Notes under the pieces: model-generated | Seen by the model: the letters and a program-made list of their open reading frames with translations, nothing else | The model's database searches: none | What the model was told of the DNA's origin: nothing | Made by a program: the position numbers and the translations under genes | Assembly: GCF_030317035.1 (NCBI RefSeq) | Contig: NZ_JASZYK010000020.1 | Location: 1-64,000, forward strand | DNA: 64,000 nt | Reading direction: 5' to 3' | Origin: Variovorax sp. J22G73 | GTDB lineage: Bacteria > Pseudomonadota > Gammaproteobacteria > Burkholderiales > Burkholderiaceae_C | Shown: piece after piece, positions 53,407 to 62,596 of the stretch | How the letters are laid out: every line of letters begins with the position of its first letter | Position numbering within the stretch: position 1 is the stretch's first letter

Positions 53407-55542
53407 TCAGTTGAAGCCTTCCGTCTGGTCCTTGTACGAGCCGTCGAGCATCTTGTAGCGCCACTGCAGCGTGCGCGACACGTACTGCGACGTGGTCAGT
53501 GCCGCAAAGCTGCCGCCCACCGCCACCACCGACCGGCTGCTCGCGCCCTTGGGCACCGAGGTCGAGGCAGAGTTGACGGCGCGCGTGCCGTCGTTGCTGT
53601 ACACGTTGACCGATTCGATGCGCTCCGCGTACGGGTTCACGAGCCATTCGAGCGTCAAGGTGGTGGCCTCCGGCGCACCGTTGCTCGCCAGCGCCTGGGT
53701 GCTCTGGGGAATGGTGTGCCATTGCTGCGTGGCCGCATGGGCGGCGGGCACCACGGGGGTCACCATGCGCAGCGAGAAGCTCAGCGCGGGGGTCAGCGTG
53801 GTCGGCGTGGCCGGGTCGGCGTCTACAGCAGTGAACAGCTCGAACTCGTAGCGCGACCAGCCCGGCACCTTGCTCAGGTCGAACTTCCAGTTGGCGCTGG
53901 GCGGCTCGCCATACATGGCCGGGTGCGCCCAGTTGGTGTAAGCGGGCGTGGCTTGCGCGATCGACGGATTCGGCCGCAGCGCGAAGGCGTCGGGGCCCGT
54001 GATGTCGCGGCTGCGCTGCAGGTTGAAGAGGTTGATGGAGTTGGCGACGAACTGCTGCGGGCCGGCCGGGATCGTTCCCGAAGTGTTCAGGATCGACAGC
54101 CAGCTTTGCGGCAGTTCCCCGGGGTCGGCTAGCACCAGGCCCGCATCGGGCAGGCCCGGGCCCTTCACGCGCGCATAGCGCAGGTTGGGCAGGCTCGGTC
54201 CGTAGCCGGGGCGGGCGACGTAGATTTCCAGTCCGCTCTGGAAGCGCGACGGTCCCGTGGCGTACTGCTCCTGGAAGGCCGCGGGCAGAAGTTGCTCCTG
54301 GCGCCGTATGGAGGCGCGCACATAGGCGTTCACCGCGCGGTGGTTTCCGTACAGCCACCAGTTCGTGTTGCGCGCGGTGGTGGCGGTGTTGGCGAACTTC
54401 TTCACCACCAGGATGCGGTTGTCCGGCACGCCGTTCTTGTCGGTGAAGCGCAGGTTCACGACGGCTTCGTCGCGGCTGTCCTGCTGCTTGGTGTAGCGCA
54501 GCAGCTCGGGGCGGTTGAATCGCGCGCCGTCCATGTCGGGCGAGGCGATCAGGCCGCCGAAGGAGGCGGCGGCATCGAGGCCGCTGTGCAGGTAGCTTGC
54601 GCTGCCGGTCTGCTGGCCCGGGGCATCGTCGACCACCAAGCCGTCGCATGCGGGCGACGAACTGCGCGGTGCCGAGGCCACGGCAAAGCAGGCCGTGAAG
54701 CCGGTCTGCAGAAAGTCGAGCTCGGTCACCGAGAAATCGCCGGCGGTCGAGGCTGCCACGGTCGCGGGCGCGGTGGTGGTGGCATCGGCCAGCGGCACCG
54801 ACGGCGCATCGGGGTTGAGTGTGTTCGACAGCACCGGCGAGCCGTTCTCGAAGGTCACGCGCACCTGGTCGAGCATCCTGTCGGCGCCCGTGTTGGAGCC
54901 GCCGACAAAGGGGGTGGAGATGGGGTCGAAGGTGGCCGGGTCGAGCCCGACGCTGGCGAGCACGTCGGCGAGTTGCTTGGCGACGTTGGCGCGCACCGCC
55001 TGCAGGACGCCGGCGTCCACCGCTGCCAGCGCGGCCGGGTCGTTCACCAGGGCCAGCGGGTCCTTGTTGGGTGCCAACTGCGCGGCGATGGCGGTGGTCA
55101 GCGGGCTGATGTTGGCCGTGGCGTTGCTGCCCGCCGCCGGCAGTGTGGTCACCAGGCTGACCATGGGGTTGCGCAGGCCCGAGGGGTCGGTGGCCACCAG
55201 CACGAGCGGCACGGCCGCGGTGCTCTTCAGCTCGCACGTGAAGGCACCCTTGTCGTCGGCCACCAGCGGGGTCACGGTGCAGCTGTCGGCGCCGTTCCTG
55301 TCGAGAATGCGCACCTCGGCGCCGGCGAGCGCGGCGCCCGTGGCGACCGTGCCGTCGATCGACGTGACGGCTGCGGCAGGGCCGGGCTCTGGCGCCGGTG
55401 CCGGGGTTGGCGAGGGCGCGGGCGCGGCGCCGACCGGAAAGTAGGAAGCCCCGCCGCCTCCGCCTCCACCTCCACAGGCGGCCAGCAACGCCAGCGTCAC
55501 GATGGACAGGACATGGGGAATCTTCAAGGTCGATGAGGGCAT
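53407..55542 (-). CDS. Large conserved lipoprotein with a carboxypeptidase-regulatory-like N-terminal domain
   Basis: 711 residues from ATG 55542; the TTG at 55557 is less likely. The lipoprotein signal PHVLSIVTLALLAAC ends in a lipobox LAAC, followed by eight glycines and a Pro/Ala/Ser linker. Residues about 60-135 resemble a carboxypeptidase-regulatory-like Ig domain (SIDGTVATGAALAGAEVRIL). The central and C-terminal parts (FNRPELLRYTKQQDSRDEAV; NWWLYGNHRAVNAYVRASIR; WKFDLSKVPGWSRYEFELF) belong to a conserved family of unknown function. It is probably anchored in the outer membrane facing the periplasm or surface. It is divergent from the LuxR gene at 55753. Confidence 0.8.
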   Translation of the reverse strand: MPSSTLKIPHVLSIVTLALLAACGGGGGGGGASYFPVGAAPAPSPTPAPAPEPGPAAAVTSIDGTVATGAALAGAEVRILDRNGADSCTVTPLVADDKGAFTCELKSTAAVPLVLVATDPSGLRNPMVSLVTTLPAAGSNATANISPLTTAIAAQLAPNKDPLALVNDPAALAAVDAGVLQAVRANVAKQLADVLASVGLDPATFDPISTPFVGGSNTGADRMLDQVRVTFENGSPVLSNTLNPDAPSVPLADATTTAPATVAASTAGDFSVTELDFLQTGFTACFAVASAPRSSSPACDGLVVDDAPGQQTGSASYLHSGLDAAASFGGLIASPDMDGARFNRPELLRYTKQQDSRDEAVVNLRFTDKNGVPDNRILVVKKFANTATTARNTNWWLYGNHRAVNAYVRASIRRQEQLLPAAFQEQYATGPSRFQSGLEIYVARPGYGPSLPNLRYARVKGPGLPDAGLVLADPGELPQSWLSILNTSGTIPAGPQQFVANSINLFNLQRSRDITGPDAFALRPNPSIAQATPAYTNWAHPAMYGEPPSANWKFDLSKVPGWSRYEFELFTAVDADPATPTTLTPALSFSLRMVTPVVPAAHAATQQWHTIPQSTQALASNGAPEATTLTLEWLVNPYAERIESVNVYSNDGTRAVNSASTSVPKGASSRSVVAVGGSFAALTTSQYVSRTLQWRYKMLDGSYKDQTEGFN

Positions 55543-55752
55543 CTTGGGCTTGTCCAAAGGTTGAAAAACTCCGGACCTCCCGGCGTTTTGTGAACCTTAG
55601 CGGTCACTTACGGAAATGAAATGATGCAAATGCACCATTCTTGAAACGGTCCGGTGGGTGCCAGGGTTTTCCAGGGCGGAGCACAAAGTCGGCCCTTGCG
55701 AATCACGGAAACAGGGGATGCGTTATCCCGCGGGCGCGGCAAGACTGGGCCC

Positions 55753-56736
55753 ATGACCCCACCAGCGTCGCACGACATCGGCACCCTCCTGCTGCAGCTG
55801 TACCGGCTCTCGCACGAACTGCCAATGCAGGCGTTTCAGGACGCCGCGCTCGAACTCGTCAAGCCGGTTCTGCCCTTCGACGCCTCGATGTGGGGCACGG
55901 CCACAACCGCCGAAGAGGGCATCGACGTTCACACGCTGCACCTCTACCGCAAGACGCCCGACATGATGCGGGAGTACGACGACTTCAAGCACCTCGACTC
56001 CGCGGCCGCGAGCTTTTTCGGCAAGGGACAGGGCACCCAGGGCTTCAACTCGGCAAGCTGGTGGAGCGGGCCCCGGTATGCGCCGTTCTTGGACTATGTG
56101 CGGCGCTACGACCAGAACAACATCTTCATCACGATGGACAGCAACCCGCAGTCGAACTTCATGCACTGGTTCTCGCTGTTTCGCGCCGACCCCGACGCGC
56201 ACTGCAAGCCAGAGGAAGTGAGCCTGCTGGCGAGCCTGTCGCCGCACATGATGCAAGCGCTTGCGCTCAACCGCGTGATGCATCTGGACCGAACGCAATC
56301 GCCCGCCGCTGCCCTGCAGCCGCGGGGCTCGGCCATTGCGGACCTGAAGGGCGCCATTTACCACTGCGACGTGAGCTTCGTGGCGCTGATGCAGGAAGAG
56401 TTCGAGGACTGGCCGCGTCAAAGGCTGCCGACCTCGCTGCTGGAGCACTTCATGACGGTGCAGTCCGCCTTTTTAGGGCGGCATATCGCGGTGTCGTCGC
56501 GGCTGGAGCAGCGTCTTTTGTTCCTGGGCGTACGCAAGCGCTGCGCCGCCGACGGCCTCACGCCGCGCGAGCGCACCGTGGCCGAACTGCTGGCACGCGG
56601 CGACACGCACAAGGACATCGCCGCCATCCTGAGCCGCTCGCCGGCCACCGTGCGCAACCACATTCAGGCCATCTACGACAAACTGCAGGTGGGCAACGTC
56701 GCCGGACTGATCAAGGCGTTGCGCCTCGCGGCTTGA
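55753..56736 (+). CDS. LuxR-family transcriptional regulator
   Basis: 327 residues from ATG 55753. The N-terminal 240 residues form an unassigned sensor region (PFDASMWGTATTAEEGIDVH; WWSGPRYAPFLDYVRRYDQN), not the acyl-homoserine-lactone-binding type. The C-terminal LuxR helix-turn-helix is LTPRERTVAELLARGDTHKD followed by IAAILSRSPATVRNHIQAIY and DKLQV. It is transcribed away from the large lipoprotein gene with a 210-base gap, so it may control that gene. Confidence 0.88.
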   Translation: MTPPASHDIGTLLLQLYRLSHELPMQAFQDAALELVKPVLPFDASMWGTATTAEEGIDVHTLHLYRKTPDMMREYDDFKHLDSAAASFFGKGQGTQGFNSASWWSGPRYAPFLDYVRRYDQNNIFITMDSNPQSNFMHWFSLFRADPDAHCKPEEVSLLASLSPHMMQALALNRVMHLDRTQSPAAALQPRGSAIADLKGAIYHCDVSFVALMQEEFEDWPRQRLPTSLLEHFMTVQSAFLGRHIAVSSRLEQRLLFLGVRKRCAADGLTPRERTVAELLARGDTHKDIAAILSRSPATVRNHIQAIYDKLQVGNVAGLIKALRLAA

Positions 56737-57082
56737 ACACCGTGCTCGCGCCAGAGTCAAGCCTGGCGGCGTCCCCGTCCGCAACGATGCAGCAGCTCGC
56801 AGCGCGACACTCAATCACAAGTCATTGCAGCCAATTCGTTGCACGGTCGCCAAACAGGTCCCGCTCGTGCCCGCGTACCGTTGCCCGTCCAACGATGCCG
56901 CGATCACGCTCACGGCCTGACGCCGATGGACTCCACTGCCAGGAGCGATCCGCGGGCAATCTCTCATTCCGCGCTCGGCGCGATCAACTAAGGAACGCAG
57001 AGGCCCACGGACAACGCAAATTGGCTCCAGAGCCGAATTCTGGTGCGGATCGCCAGATGGCAGGGCGCCTTCAGGGCACTCT
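56737..57082. other. Intergenic between convergent genes
   Basis: About 350 bases. Nothing coding; no strong terminator hairpin with T-run was seen. Confidence 0.35.
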
Positions 57083-58075
57083 TCAGAGCGGCGTGATCCT
57101 GGCGCTCTTCATCATCTGCCGGGTCAGTTCGATCTCGTGCCGTATCACCTGCAGATAGCCCTCCGGGGTCGAAGGCGTGACCTGGCTGCCAAGCTCAGTC
57201 ATGGCCGCGATCACCTGCGGATCTTTCACCATCCGGCTAAAGACCTCATAGATGCGCGCGGCGATAGGATCGGGTGTGCCTGCGGGCAGGGAAAGCCCGC
57301 CCCATGAAGTCAACTCCACGCCCTGCAATCCCTGCTCGGCCAGCGTGGGCACGTCCAGCAAGTTGGCATTGCGTCGAGTGGCCGCCACGCCCAAGGCCTT
57401 GAGCTTGCCGGCCTTCACGTGGGGGTACGCCACTGCGAAAATCGGCATGCCGAAGCTCACCTGCCCGCCGAGCACGGCGTTCACCAGTTCCGACGCTCCC
57501 TTGTACGGCACATGCGTTGCGCTGATGCCAGCAGCATGGAGGAACAGCTCGACGCCGAGGTGCGAGGGTGTGCCCACCCCGCCCGACGCGTAATCAAGCT
57601 TGCCGGGGTTGGCGCGCGCTTTTTCGACGAGCTCCTGCAGCGTCCCGATACCCGATGCGGGGCTGACAACGAGCAGCACGTCTGACGTCGTGAGCCGCAT
57701 CAAATGACGAAAGTCCTTCATCACGTCGTACCCGGGGCTGCGGTACATCAGCACGTTCGCGGCCATGGGCGCCGCGGAGTAGATCCAGGTGTACCCATCC
57801 GGCGCGGCTCGGGCCACCTGGCGCGCGCCAATGTTGCCGGCAGCGCCGCCCTTGTTCTCGATGATGATCGCCTGTCCGAGCAGGCGGCCAGCGGCCTCGG
57901 CGAGGATGCGTGCCCCGGTGTCGGGCCCAGTGCCAGCCAAGTAAGGTACGACCCATTTGATGGGACGGCTGGGCCAAGGGTCGGCTGCCCGCGCAACGCG
58001 CGCGAATGGCAGCAGTGGCGCCGCAGCCAAGGCGCGGCACAGCACGCGACGCGACGCGTCGAAGTCGTTGTTCAT
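57083..58075 (-). CDS. Bug/TctC-type periplasmic solute-binding protein
   Basis: 330 residues from ATG 58075. The leader has twin arginines (SRRVLCRALAAAPLLPFA) and ends near ARA, so it may use the Tat or Sec route. The mature part begins PSRPIKWVVPYLAGTGPDTG, has IIENKGGAAGNIGARQVARA and DGYTWIYS, and ends with ELTRQMMKSARITPL, the standard Bug family layout. These proteins bind carboxylates and feed tripartite tricarboxylate transporters; no transporter membrane genes are adjacent, which is usual for the family in Burkholderiales. It follows the acyl-CoA dehydrogenase by 37 bases. Confidence 0.92.
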   Translation of the reverse strand: MNNDFDASRRVLCRALAAAPLLPFARVARAADPWPSRPIKWVVPYLAGTGPDTGARILAEAAGRLLGQAIIIENKGGAAGNIGARQVARAAPDGYTWIYSAAPMAANVLMYRSPGYDVMKDFRHLMRLTTSDVLLVVSPASGIGTLQELVEKARANPGKLDYASGGVGTPSHLGVELFLHAAGISATHVPYKGASELVNAVLGGQVSFGMPIFAVAYPHVKAGKLKALGVAATRRNANLLDVPTLAEQGLQGVELTSWGGLSLPAGTPDPIAARIYEVFSRMVKDPQVIAAMTELGSQVTPSTPEGYLQVIRHEIELTRQMMKSARITPL

Positions 58076-58112
58076 TTCACTTGTCTCCGGATCTCTTATG
58101 TAGCTCTGTTTT

Positions 58113-59384
58113 TCAGGCGCCCGCTTGAGGCGCTTCGCCAAGCAACTCGCGTGCGATGATGTTCTTCTGGATCTCGCTGGTGCCGGTGAGCACGCGGTAC
58201 ATCCGCAGCATGCGAAACAGGAACTCCACGCGGCGACCCTGCACGATGCCCTCGCCGCCGTGGATCTGCACCGCCGCATCGGCGATGCGGAACGCTGACT
58301 CCGAACAGAACAGCTTGGCCATCGAGGCGTCCGCGCGCGCGTCGCCGCCCGCATCCAGCTGGCGCGCGGTCGAGATCATCAACGCGCGCGCCGCCGCGAG
58401 CTGCGTGGCCATGTCGGCGAGCGAATGCTGGATGGCCTGGAACCCCGCAATCGGCTGGCCGAACTGGCGCCGCTTGCGCGCGTAGTCGCGGGCATCCTTC
58501 AACGCCACGGTGGCCAAGCCCACCATGGCGGGGCAATGCAGCAGACGGTTGACAGTGATGCGCCCCAGCGCCAGCGCCAGCCCTCGGCCTGGCTCGCCGA
58601 TGAGGTTGGCCGCGGGCACACGGCAGTCGTTCAACAAGATGTCGCCCGTGGTGGACTGGCCTGCCATGGTCTTGTAGCCCGAGACCACCTCGACGCCGCT
58701 TTGGCGCAGGTCCACGAAGAAGGCCGAGATCTGGCGGCGATCGGGGCTGTCGGAGGTAGACGCCATCAACACCGCGTAGTCCGCAAAGGGCGAGCCCGAG
58801 ATGAAGCGCTTGCGCCCGTTGAGAATGTAGGTGTCGCCGTCCAGGCGCGCTTGCGTCTGCAGCGCGCCGGGGTCGGAGCCGGCCTCGGCCTCGGTGAGGG
58901 CGAAGCAGATGGCCTTTTCGGCCTGCGCTACCGGCACGATGAATTTGGCAAGCTGCATCGGCGTAGCGTGGCGCGCCAGCGCCCCCACCCGCGGTGGGCC
59001 GCTGAGTTCGCCGAACACGTGCGGCGCGAGGGGCGACCCGCTCGCGTAGATCGATTCCTTGATCAACACATGATCGAGCAGCGAGAGCCCCAGGCCGCCC
59101 ATGGCTGTGGGCAACGTCATGCCGTAGAAGCCCAGTTCGTGCGAGCGGCGCCACACGCGCTGAAGCGTTGGCTTGTCGGGACTGTGTTCGTGGTCAATCC
59201 CTTCCTCTCGCACAAGCGCGGCCAACTCGCCGTGCAGGAAGTCAGCGATGCGCGCGATCAGCTCGGCTGCGCGTTCCGAGCCTTCGAACGGCCCGTCGAA
59301 CAGCGGCGCGCGCACGCTGGAAGCCGTGGTGGCGCTGGCAGTGGTGTCGTCCGAGAACTTGGAGGCAATGGCTTGCGTGGTCAT
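58113..59384 (-). CDS. Acyl-CoA dehydrogenase family flavoprotein
   Basis: 423 residues from ATG 59384 with ribosome site GAGGAGA. It has the N-terminal helical domain, the FAD/substrate segment ICFALTEAEAGSDPGALQTQ, middle beta domain with TYILNGRKRFISGS, and the C-terminal domain with RKRRQFGQPIAGFQAIQHSL, AVQIHGGEGIVQG and GTSEIQKNIIARELLG. The Glu that normally precedes GTSEIQ as catalytic base is Thr here (VLTGTSEIQ), and the alternative helix-G position reads VNRL instead of ERL. It forms an operon with an acyl-CoA ligase (14-base gap) and a Bug protein. The substrate is unknown. Confidence 0.9.
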   Translation of the reverse strand: MTTQAIASKFSDDTTASATTASSVRAPLFDGPFEGSERAAELIARIADFLHGELAALVREEGIDHEHSPDKPTLQRVWRRSHELGFYGMTLPTAMGGLGLSLLDHVLIKESIYASGSPLAPHVFGELSGPPRVGALARHATPMQLAKFIVPVAQAEKAICFALTEAEAGSDPGALQTQARLDGDTYILNGRKRFISGSPFADYAVLMASTSDSPDRRQISAFFVDLRQSGVEVVSGYKTMAGQSTTGDILLNDCRVPAANLIGEPGRGLALALGRITVNRLLHCPAMVGLATVALKDARDYARKRRQFGQPIAGFQAIQHSLADMATQLAAARALMISTARQLDAGGDARADASMAKLFCSESAFRIADAAVQIHGGEGIVQGRRVEFLFRMLRMYRVLTGTSEIQKNIIARELLGEAPQAGA

Positions 59385-59398
59385 GGCGGTACGTCTCC

Positions 59399-60967
59399 TC
59401 AGTTGACGCGGCGATCGTGGCCTGCCCAATACGGCGACTGGATGACCTTGCGCGCGATCTTTCCGTTGGCGTTCTTCTGCAGCGACTCGACGAACTCGAT
59501 GCGGCGCGGCCGCTTGAAGCCCGCAAGCCGCTGCGCGCAGAAGGCGTCGAGCGCGGCCGCGTCCGCGACAACGCCGGGCTTCAAGACGATGTGCGCGGCC
59601 ACAGCCTCGCCCCACTTGTCGTCAGGTACGCTGAACACGCAGGCCTCGTCAACGGCAGAGTGCTGGTACAGCACCGCCTCCACCTCCGAGGGGTACACGT
59701 TGAAGCCGCCGCTGATGACCATGTCCTTCTTTCGGTCGACGATGTAGATGTAGCCCTCGTCGTCAGCGCGCGCGAGGTCGCCCGTGTGGTAACGGCCATT
59801 CTTCAGCACCTCAGCCGTAAGCTCGGGTGCGCGCCAGTAGCCCGCGAAGATGTCGGGTCCGCCGACCACGATCTCGCCGATCGCGCCCCCGGCCACCGGG
59901 AGTCCTTCGTCGTCCACGATCTCCATCACCGACTCCAGAAACGGCCTGCCACAGGAGGCCAGCCGCTCGGGCATCGCGGCGCGTGCGAACAGGTGGTCTT
60001 CCACGCTGAGGCCGCACACGCCCGAGGTCGTTTCGCCTGCGCCGTAGCCCTGCGAGAGCACCGGGCCGAACACGTCCATTGCCTGCATGATGCGCGCAGG
60101 CGCCATCGGCGCGGCGCCATAACCCAGGCGCCGCAAGTCGGGCAGCGGGCGGTAGCGGCCCTGCACCTCAGCCAGCAGCATGTTGATCATCGTGGGCACC
60201 ATGAAGGTGTGCGTCACGCGCTCGCGCTTCATCTCGGCAATGAACCGGCCTGGATCGAAGCCGCTGAAAAGTCGGATCGTGGCGCCACTGCACAGCGCCG
60301 GCACCAACTGCATGCCCGAGGCGTGCGTGATCGGGCCCACCAGGCCCAGGAGATCGCCAGGCTGCAGGTTGTCGGCGCGCATCAGGAACTTGCGCAGTTG
60401 CGCAAGGCGGTTGCCGAAGGTCTGCATCGCAGCCTTGAGCACGCCGCTGGAGCCTGAGGTGTAGTGCAGCACTGCAAGGTCATCCGCTTGTACCCGCGCC
60501 GGCAGAAAACGGTCGCTGGCGTGCGCAAGCGCGCCTTCGTACGACGTGGGCGAGTCTTCAACGGCATCGAGCAGCAGCAGGCGCGGCGCAGCCTTGAGGT
60601 GCGACAGAAAGCTCTCCGCGCGTTCGGCGGTGGTGACGATCAGCGCCGCCTCGCTGTTGGCGACGACCTCGGCCACCTCAAGCGGCGCGAGCCGCGCGTT
60701 GATGGGCGCCTTCACCAGCGCGGCCTTGTAGCAGGCCAGCTCCAGCTCGACGATCTCGACGCAGTTGGGCAGGTACACGCCCACACGGTCGCCGCGCTGC
60801 AGGCCCAGGCCGCACAGCGCGTTGGCCAGGCGGTTGGAGCGCTGCTCGAGTTCTTCGTAGGTGACCGAGCGCGACGCGCTCGTGACGGCCAAGCGCTTCG
60901 CGTGGATGCGCGCGGCACGCGATGCGAGCTCGCCGACGTTGGCGATCGCGGGGGATGTGGTTTGCAA
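59399..60967 (-). CDS. AMP-binding acyl-CoA ligase
   Basis: 522 residues from a TTG at 60967, chosen because AGGAGA lies 5 bases upstream; longer frames lack one. The ATP/AMP motif is LHYTSGSSGVLKAAM near 165-180, followed by GYGAGETTSGVCGLS, the hinge YHTGDLARADDEGYIYIVDR, and the C-terminal catalytic Lys in KNANGKIARKVIQ. The enzyme activates a carboxylic acid to its CoA thioester via an acyl-adenylate. It is first in the operon with the dehydrogenase and Bug protein, suggesting uptake, activation and oxidation of one carboxylate. The identity of the acid is unknown. Confidence 0.9.
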   Translation of the reverse strand: MQTTSPAIANVGELASRAARIHAKRLAVTSASRSVTYEELEQRSNRLANALCGLGLQRGDRVGVYLPNCVEIVELELACYKAALVKAPINARLAPLEVAEVVANSEAALIVTTAERAESFLSHLKAAPRLLLLDAVEDSPTSYEGALAHASDRFLPARVQADDLAVLHYTSGSSGVLKAAMQTFGNRLAQLRKFLMRADNLQPGDLLGLVGPITHASGMQLVPALCSGATIRLFSGFDPGRFIAEMKRERVTHTFMVPTMINMLLAEVQGRYRPLPDLRRLGYGAAPMAPARIMQAMDVFGPVLSQGYGAGETTSGVCGLSVEDHLFARAAMPERLASCGRPFLESVMEIVDDEGLPVAGGAIGEIVVGGPDIFAGYWRAPELTAEVLKNGRYHTGDLARADDEGYIYIVDRKKDMVISGGFNVYPSEVEAVLYQHSAVDEACVFSVPDDKWGEAVAAHIVLKPGVVADAAALDAFCAQRLAGFKRPRRIEFVESLQKNANGKIARKVIQSPYWAGHDRRVN

Positions 60968-61104
60968 GTTGTCTCCTGATGTCCGGCGCCATGGCACGGG
61001 ATGGAGACGACTTTGGCAGCACAGGGCGCACAACAACAAATACGGATTGCTGATGCACGGGCATCAAAACAATTGATAGCCTGCGCGAGCCCCGGCACCC
61101 TGCC

Positions 61105-62148
61105 CTATGGCCTGCCGCGGGTTTTGGGCAGCGCTTCATCCCGCAAGAGCAATTCCGCCTCCCATCGACCGGACGCGATCAGGCGGCGCGTTTCGTCCAC
61201 CAAGACGTCCATCACTGCCTGCGTCGCGTCGTCCAGCTTGCGCGCGGACGCGGTCGCAAGGAAATAATTGCGTGCCAGCTCGGGCTGCACCACGCGCGCT
61301 ACGAGCCATTGCTTGCCTCTTGGCGGCGCGTCGCCGATGGCACATGCGGGTGAAAAAGTGAACCCTGCGCCCGCGAGGTACAGCGAACGGATCACGCGTG
61401 CGGAGTCGTGCTCGTGTGCGATGTTGAGTTCCAAGCCCAGATCCATCGCGGCGCGCTCCACCTGCGCACGGATGTTGAAGCGGCGCGATTGGAGCACCAG
61501 CGGCAAGCCCGCCGCACGGGCGAAGGGAATCTCCGGCCGCGCCACAGGGGCAGCCCTGTGCGCGTTGCGCGCCTTGCTCCGCTTCGACGCGCCGGCGACA
61601 GGCTGCGCAGTCATGGCCGCGACCTCGCCTCCGGCGTCGTGGCCGCACACGAACATCGCTTCTCGCACGAACGCCTTCACGTCGAGCCCATTCACGTCCT
61701 CGCTGTCCACCAGGATGCCGATGTCCGCGCGACGCTCGACCATGGCCTTGCGCACCATCAGGCTCAGGTCATCGATGACGAACACGCGGATGCGCGGATG
61801 CGACTGCTTCAGCCGCGCCAGCACGGGCCCCAGCAGCAGTGATGCCAAAAGGAACGGCACCGCCACGGTGACGGAGCCTTCGAGCCCGCCTGGCCCGCGC
61901 TGCAGCCGCTCGCGCATCGCGCTGGCATCCGACAGCAGCTTGCGTGCGTCCTGGTAAAACTGTAGCCCCGCCGCCGTGGGCGTGACACCGACGTGCGAAC
62001 GCTCGAACAGCGGCGTGCCAAGCTCTCCCTCGAGCTTCTTGATCTGCGCAGTCAGCGCGGGTTGCGCCACATACAACGCACCTGCGGCGCGCGAAAGACT
62101 GCCTGCTTCCAGCACGGCGATGAAATAGCGAAGCGACCGGAGTTCCAT
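61105..62148 (-). CDS. LysR-family regulator of the catabolic operon
   Basis: 347 residues from ATG 62148 (ELRSLRYFIAVLEAGSLSRA). The helix-turn-helix spans about 15-60 (AAGALYVAQPALTAQIKKLE). The effector domain begins near 88 (GSVTVAVPFLLASLLLGPVL) and contains an unusual Arg/Ala/Lys-rich insert near 190-215 (ASKRSKARNAHRAAPVARPE). It is of the Nac/CbL-like type. It lies 137 bases upstream of the acyl-CoA ligase on the same strand and probably activates that operon. The insert makes it longer than typical LysR proteins of about 300 residues. Confidence 0.9.
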   Translation of the reverse strand: MELRSLRYFIAVLEAGSLSRAAGALYVAQPALTAQIKKLEGELGTPLFERSHVGVTPTAAGLQFYQDARKLLSDASAMRERLQRGPGGLEGSVTVAVPFLLASLLLGPVLARLKQSHPRIRVFVIDDLSLMVRKAMVERRADIGILVDSEDVNGLDVKAFVREAMFVCGHDAGGEVAAMTAQPVAGASKRSKARNAHRAAPVARPEIPFARAAGLPLVLQSRRFNIRAQVERAAMDLGLELNIAHEHDSARVIRSLYLAGAGFTFSPACAIGDAPPRGKQWLVARVVQPELARNYFLATASARKLDDATQAVMDVLVDETRRLIASGRWEAELLLRDEALPKTRGRP

Positions 62149-62596
62149 AGGTGGGGCATTTTCGTCCCCGCGCGCTGCCGCTGCCGGCGAGATCAAATGC
62201 TCGCGCAGCGGAGACGTGCCGGCGACGCCCAGGCACGCCGGCCGGTCCACTGACCTTGCACCGCCCCTTTGTGTCTCCTGCCGATTGCACCATGGGCGGT
62301 CGAACCGCCCCTACCTGAAGCCGGCTGACCGCCGCCCCGACTGCGCGGCGGCGTCGGCTCCCGTTGGATCGTCCAAGATCCAGCGCACGAGGTGCAGTTC
62401 GTAGCCCTTACGCCAGCCTCCCGGCACAGGTCTACGGCGACCGGTTGACGAGCGGTCGTCCTGACGCATGGCTGCAGCGCCCAAGCCGTTGATTCAAAAC
62501 GCGGGGGCCACAGCCCAACCTGCTACACAGCTTGTCGCGCTGAAGCGACGACGATTCGGCAACACATGTGTTGGCCGGGCATCGCAGCCGGCGCTG
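62149..62596. other. Intergenic, nothing firm
   Basis: About 450 bases between the Crp/Fnr gene end and the LysR start. It includes the LysR promoter region. No gene or RNA is supported. Confidence 0.35.

Noticed and set aside
53117..55237. A 706-codon minus-strand frame overlapping the lipoprotein
   Set aside because: Arg/Gly/His-rich out-of-frame reading; the overlapping frame has a lipobox signal and coherent domains.
55641..57158. A 505-codon plus-strand frame over the LuxR gene
   Set aside because: Out-of-frame reading; the other frame carries a clear LuxR helix-turn-helix.
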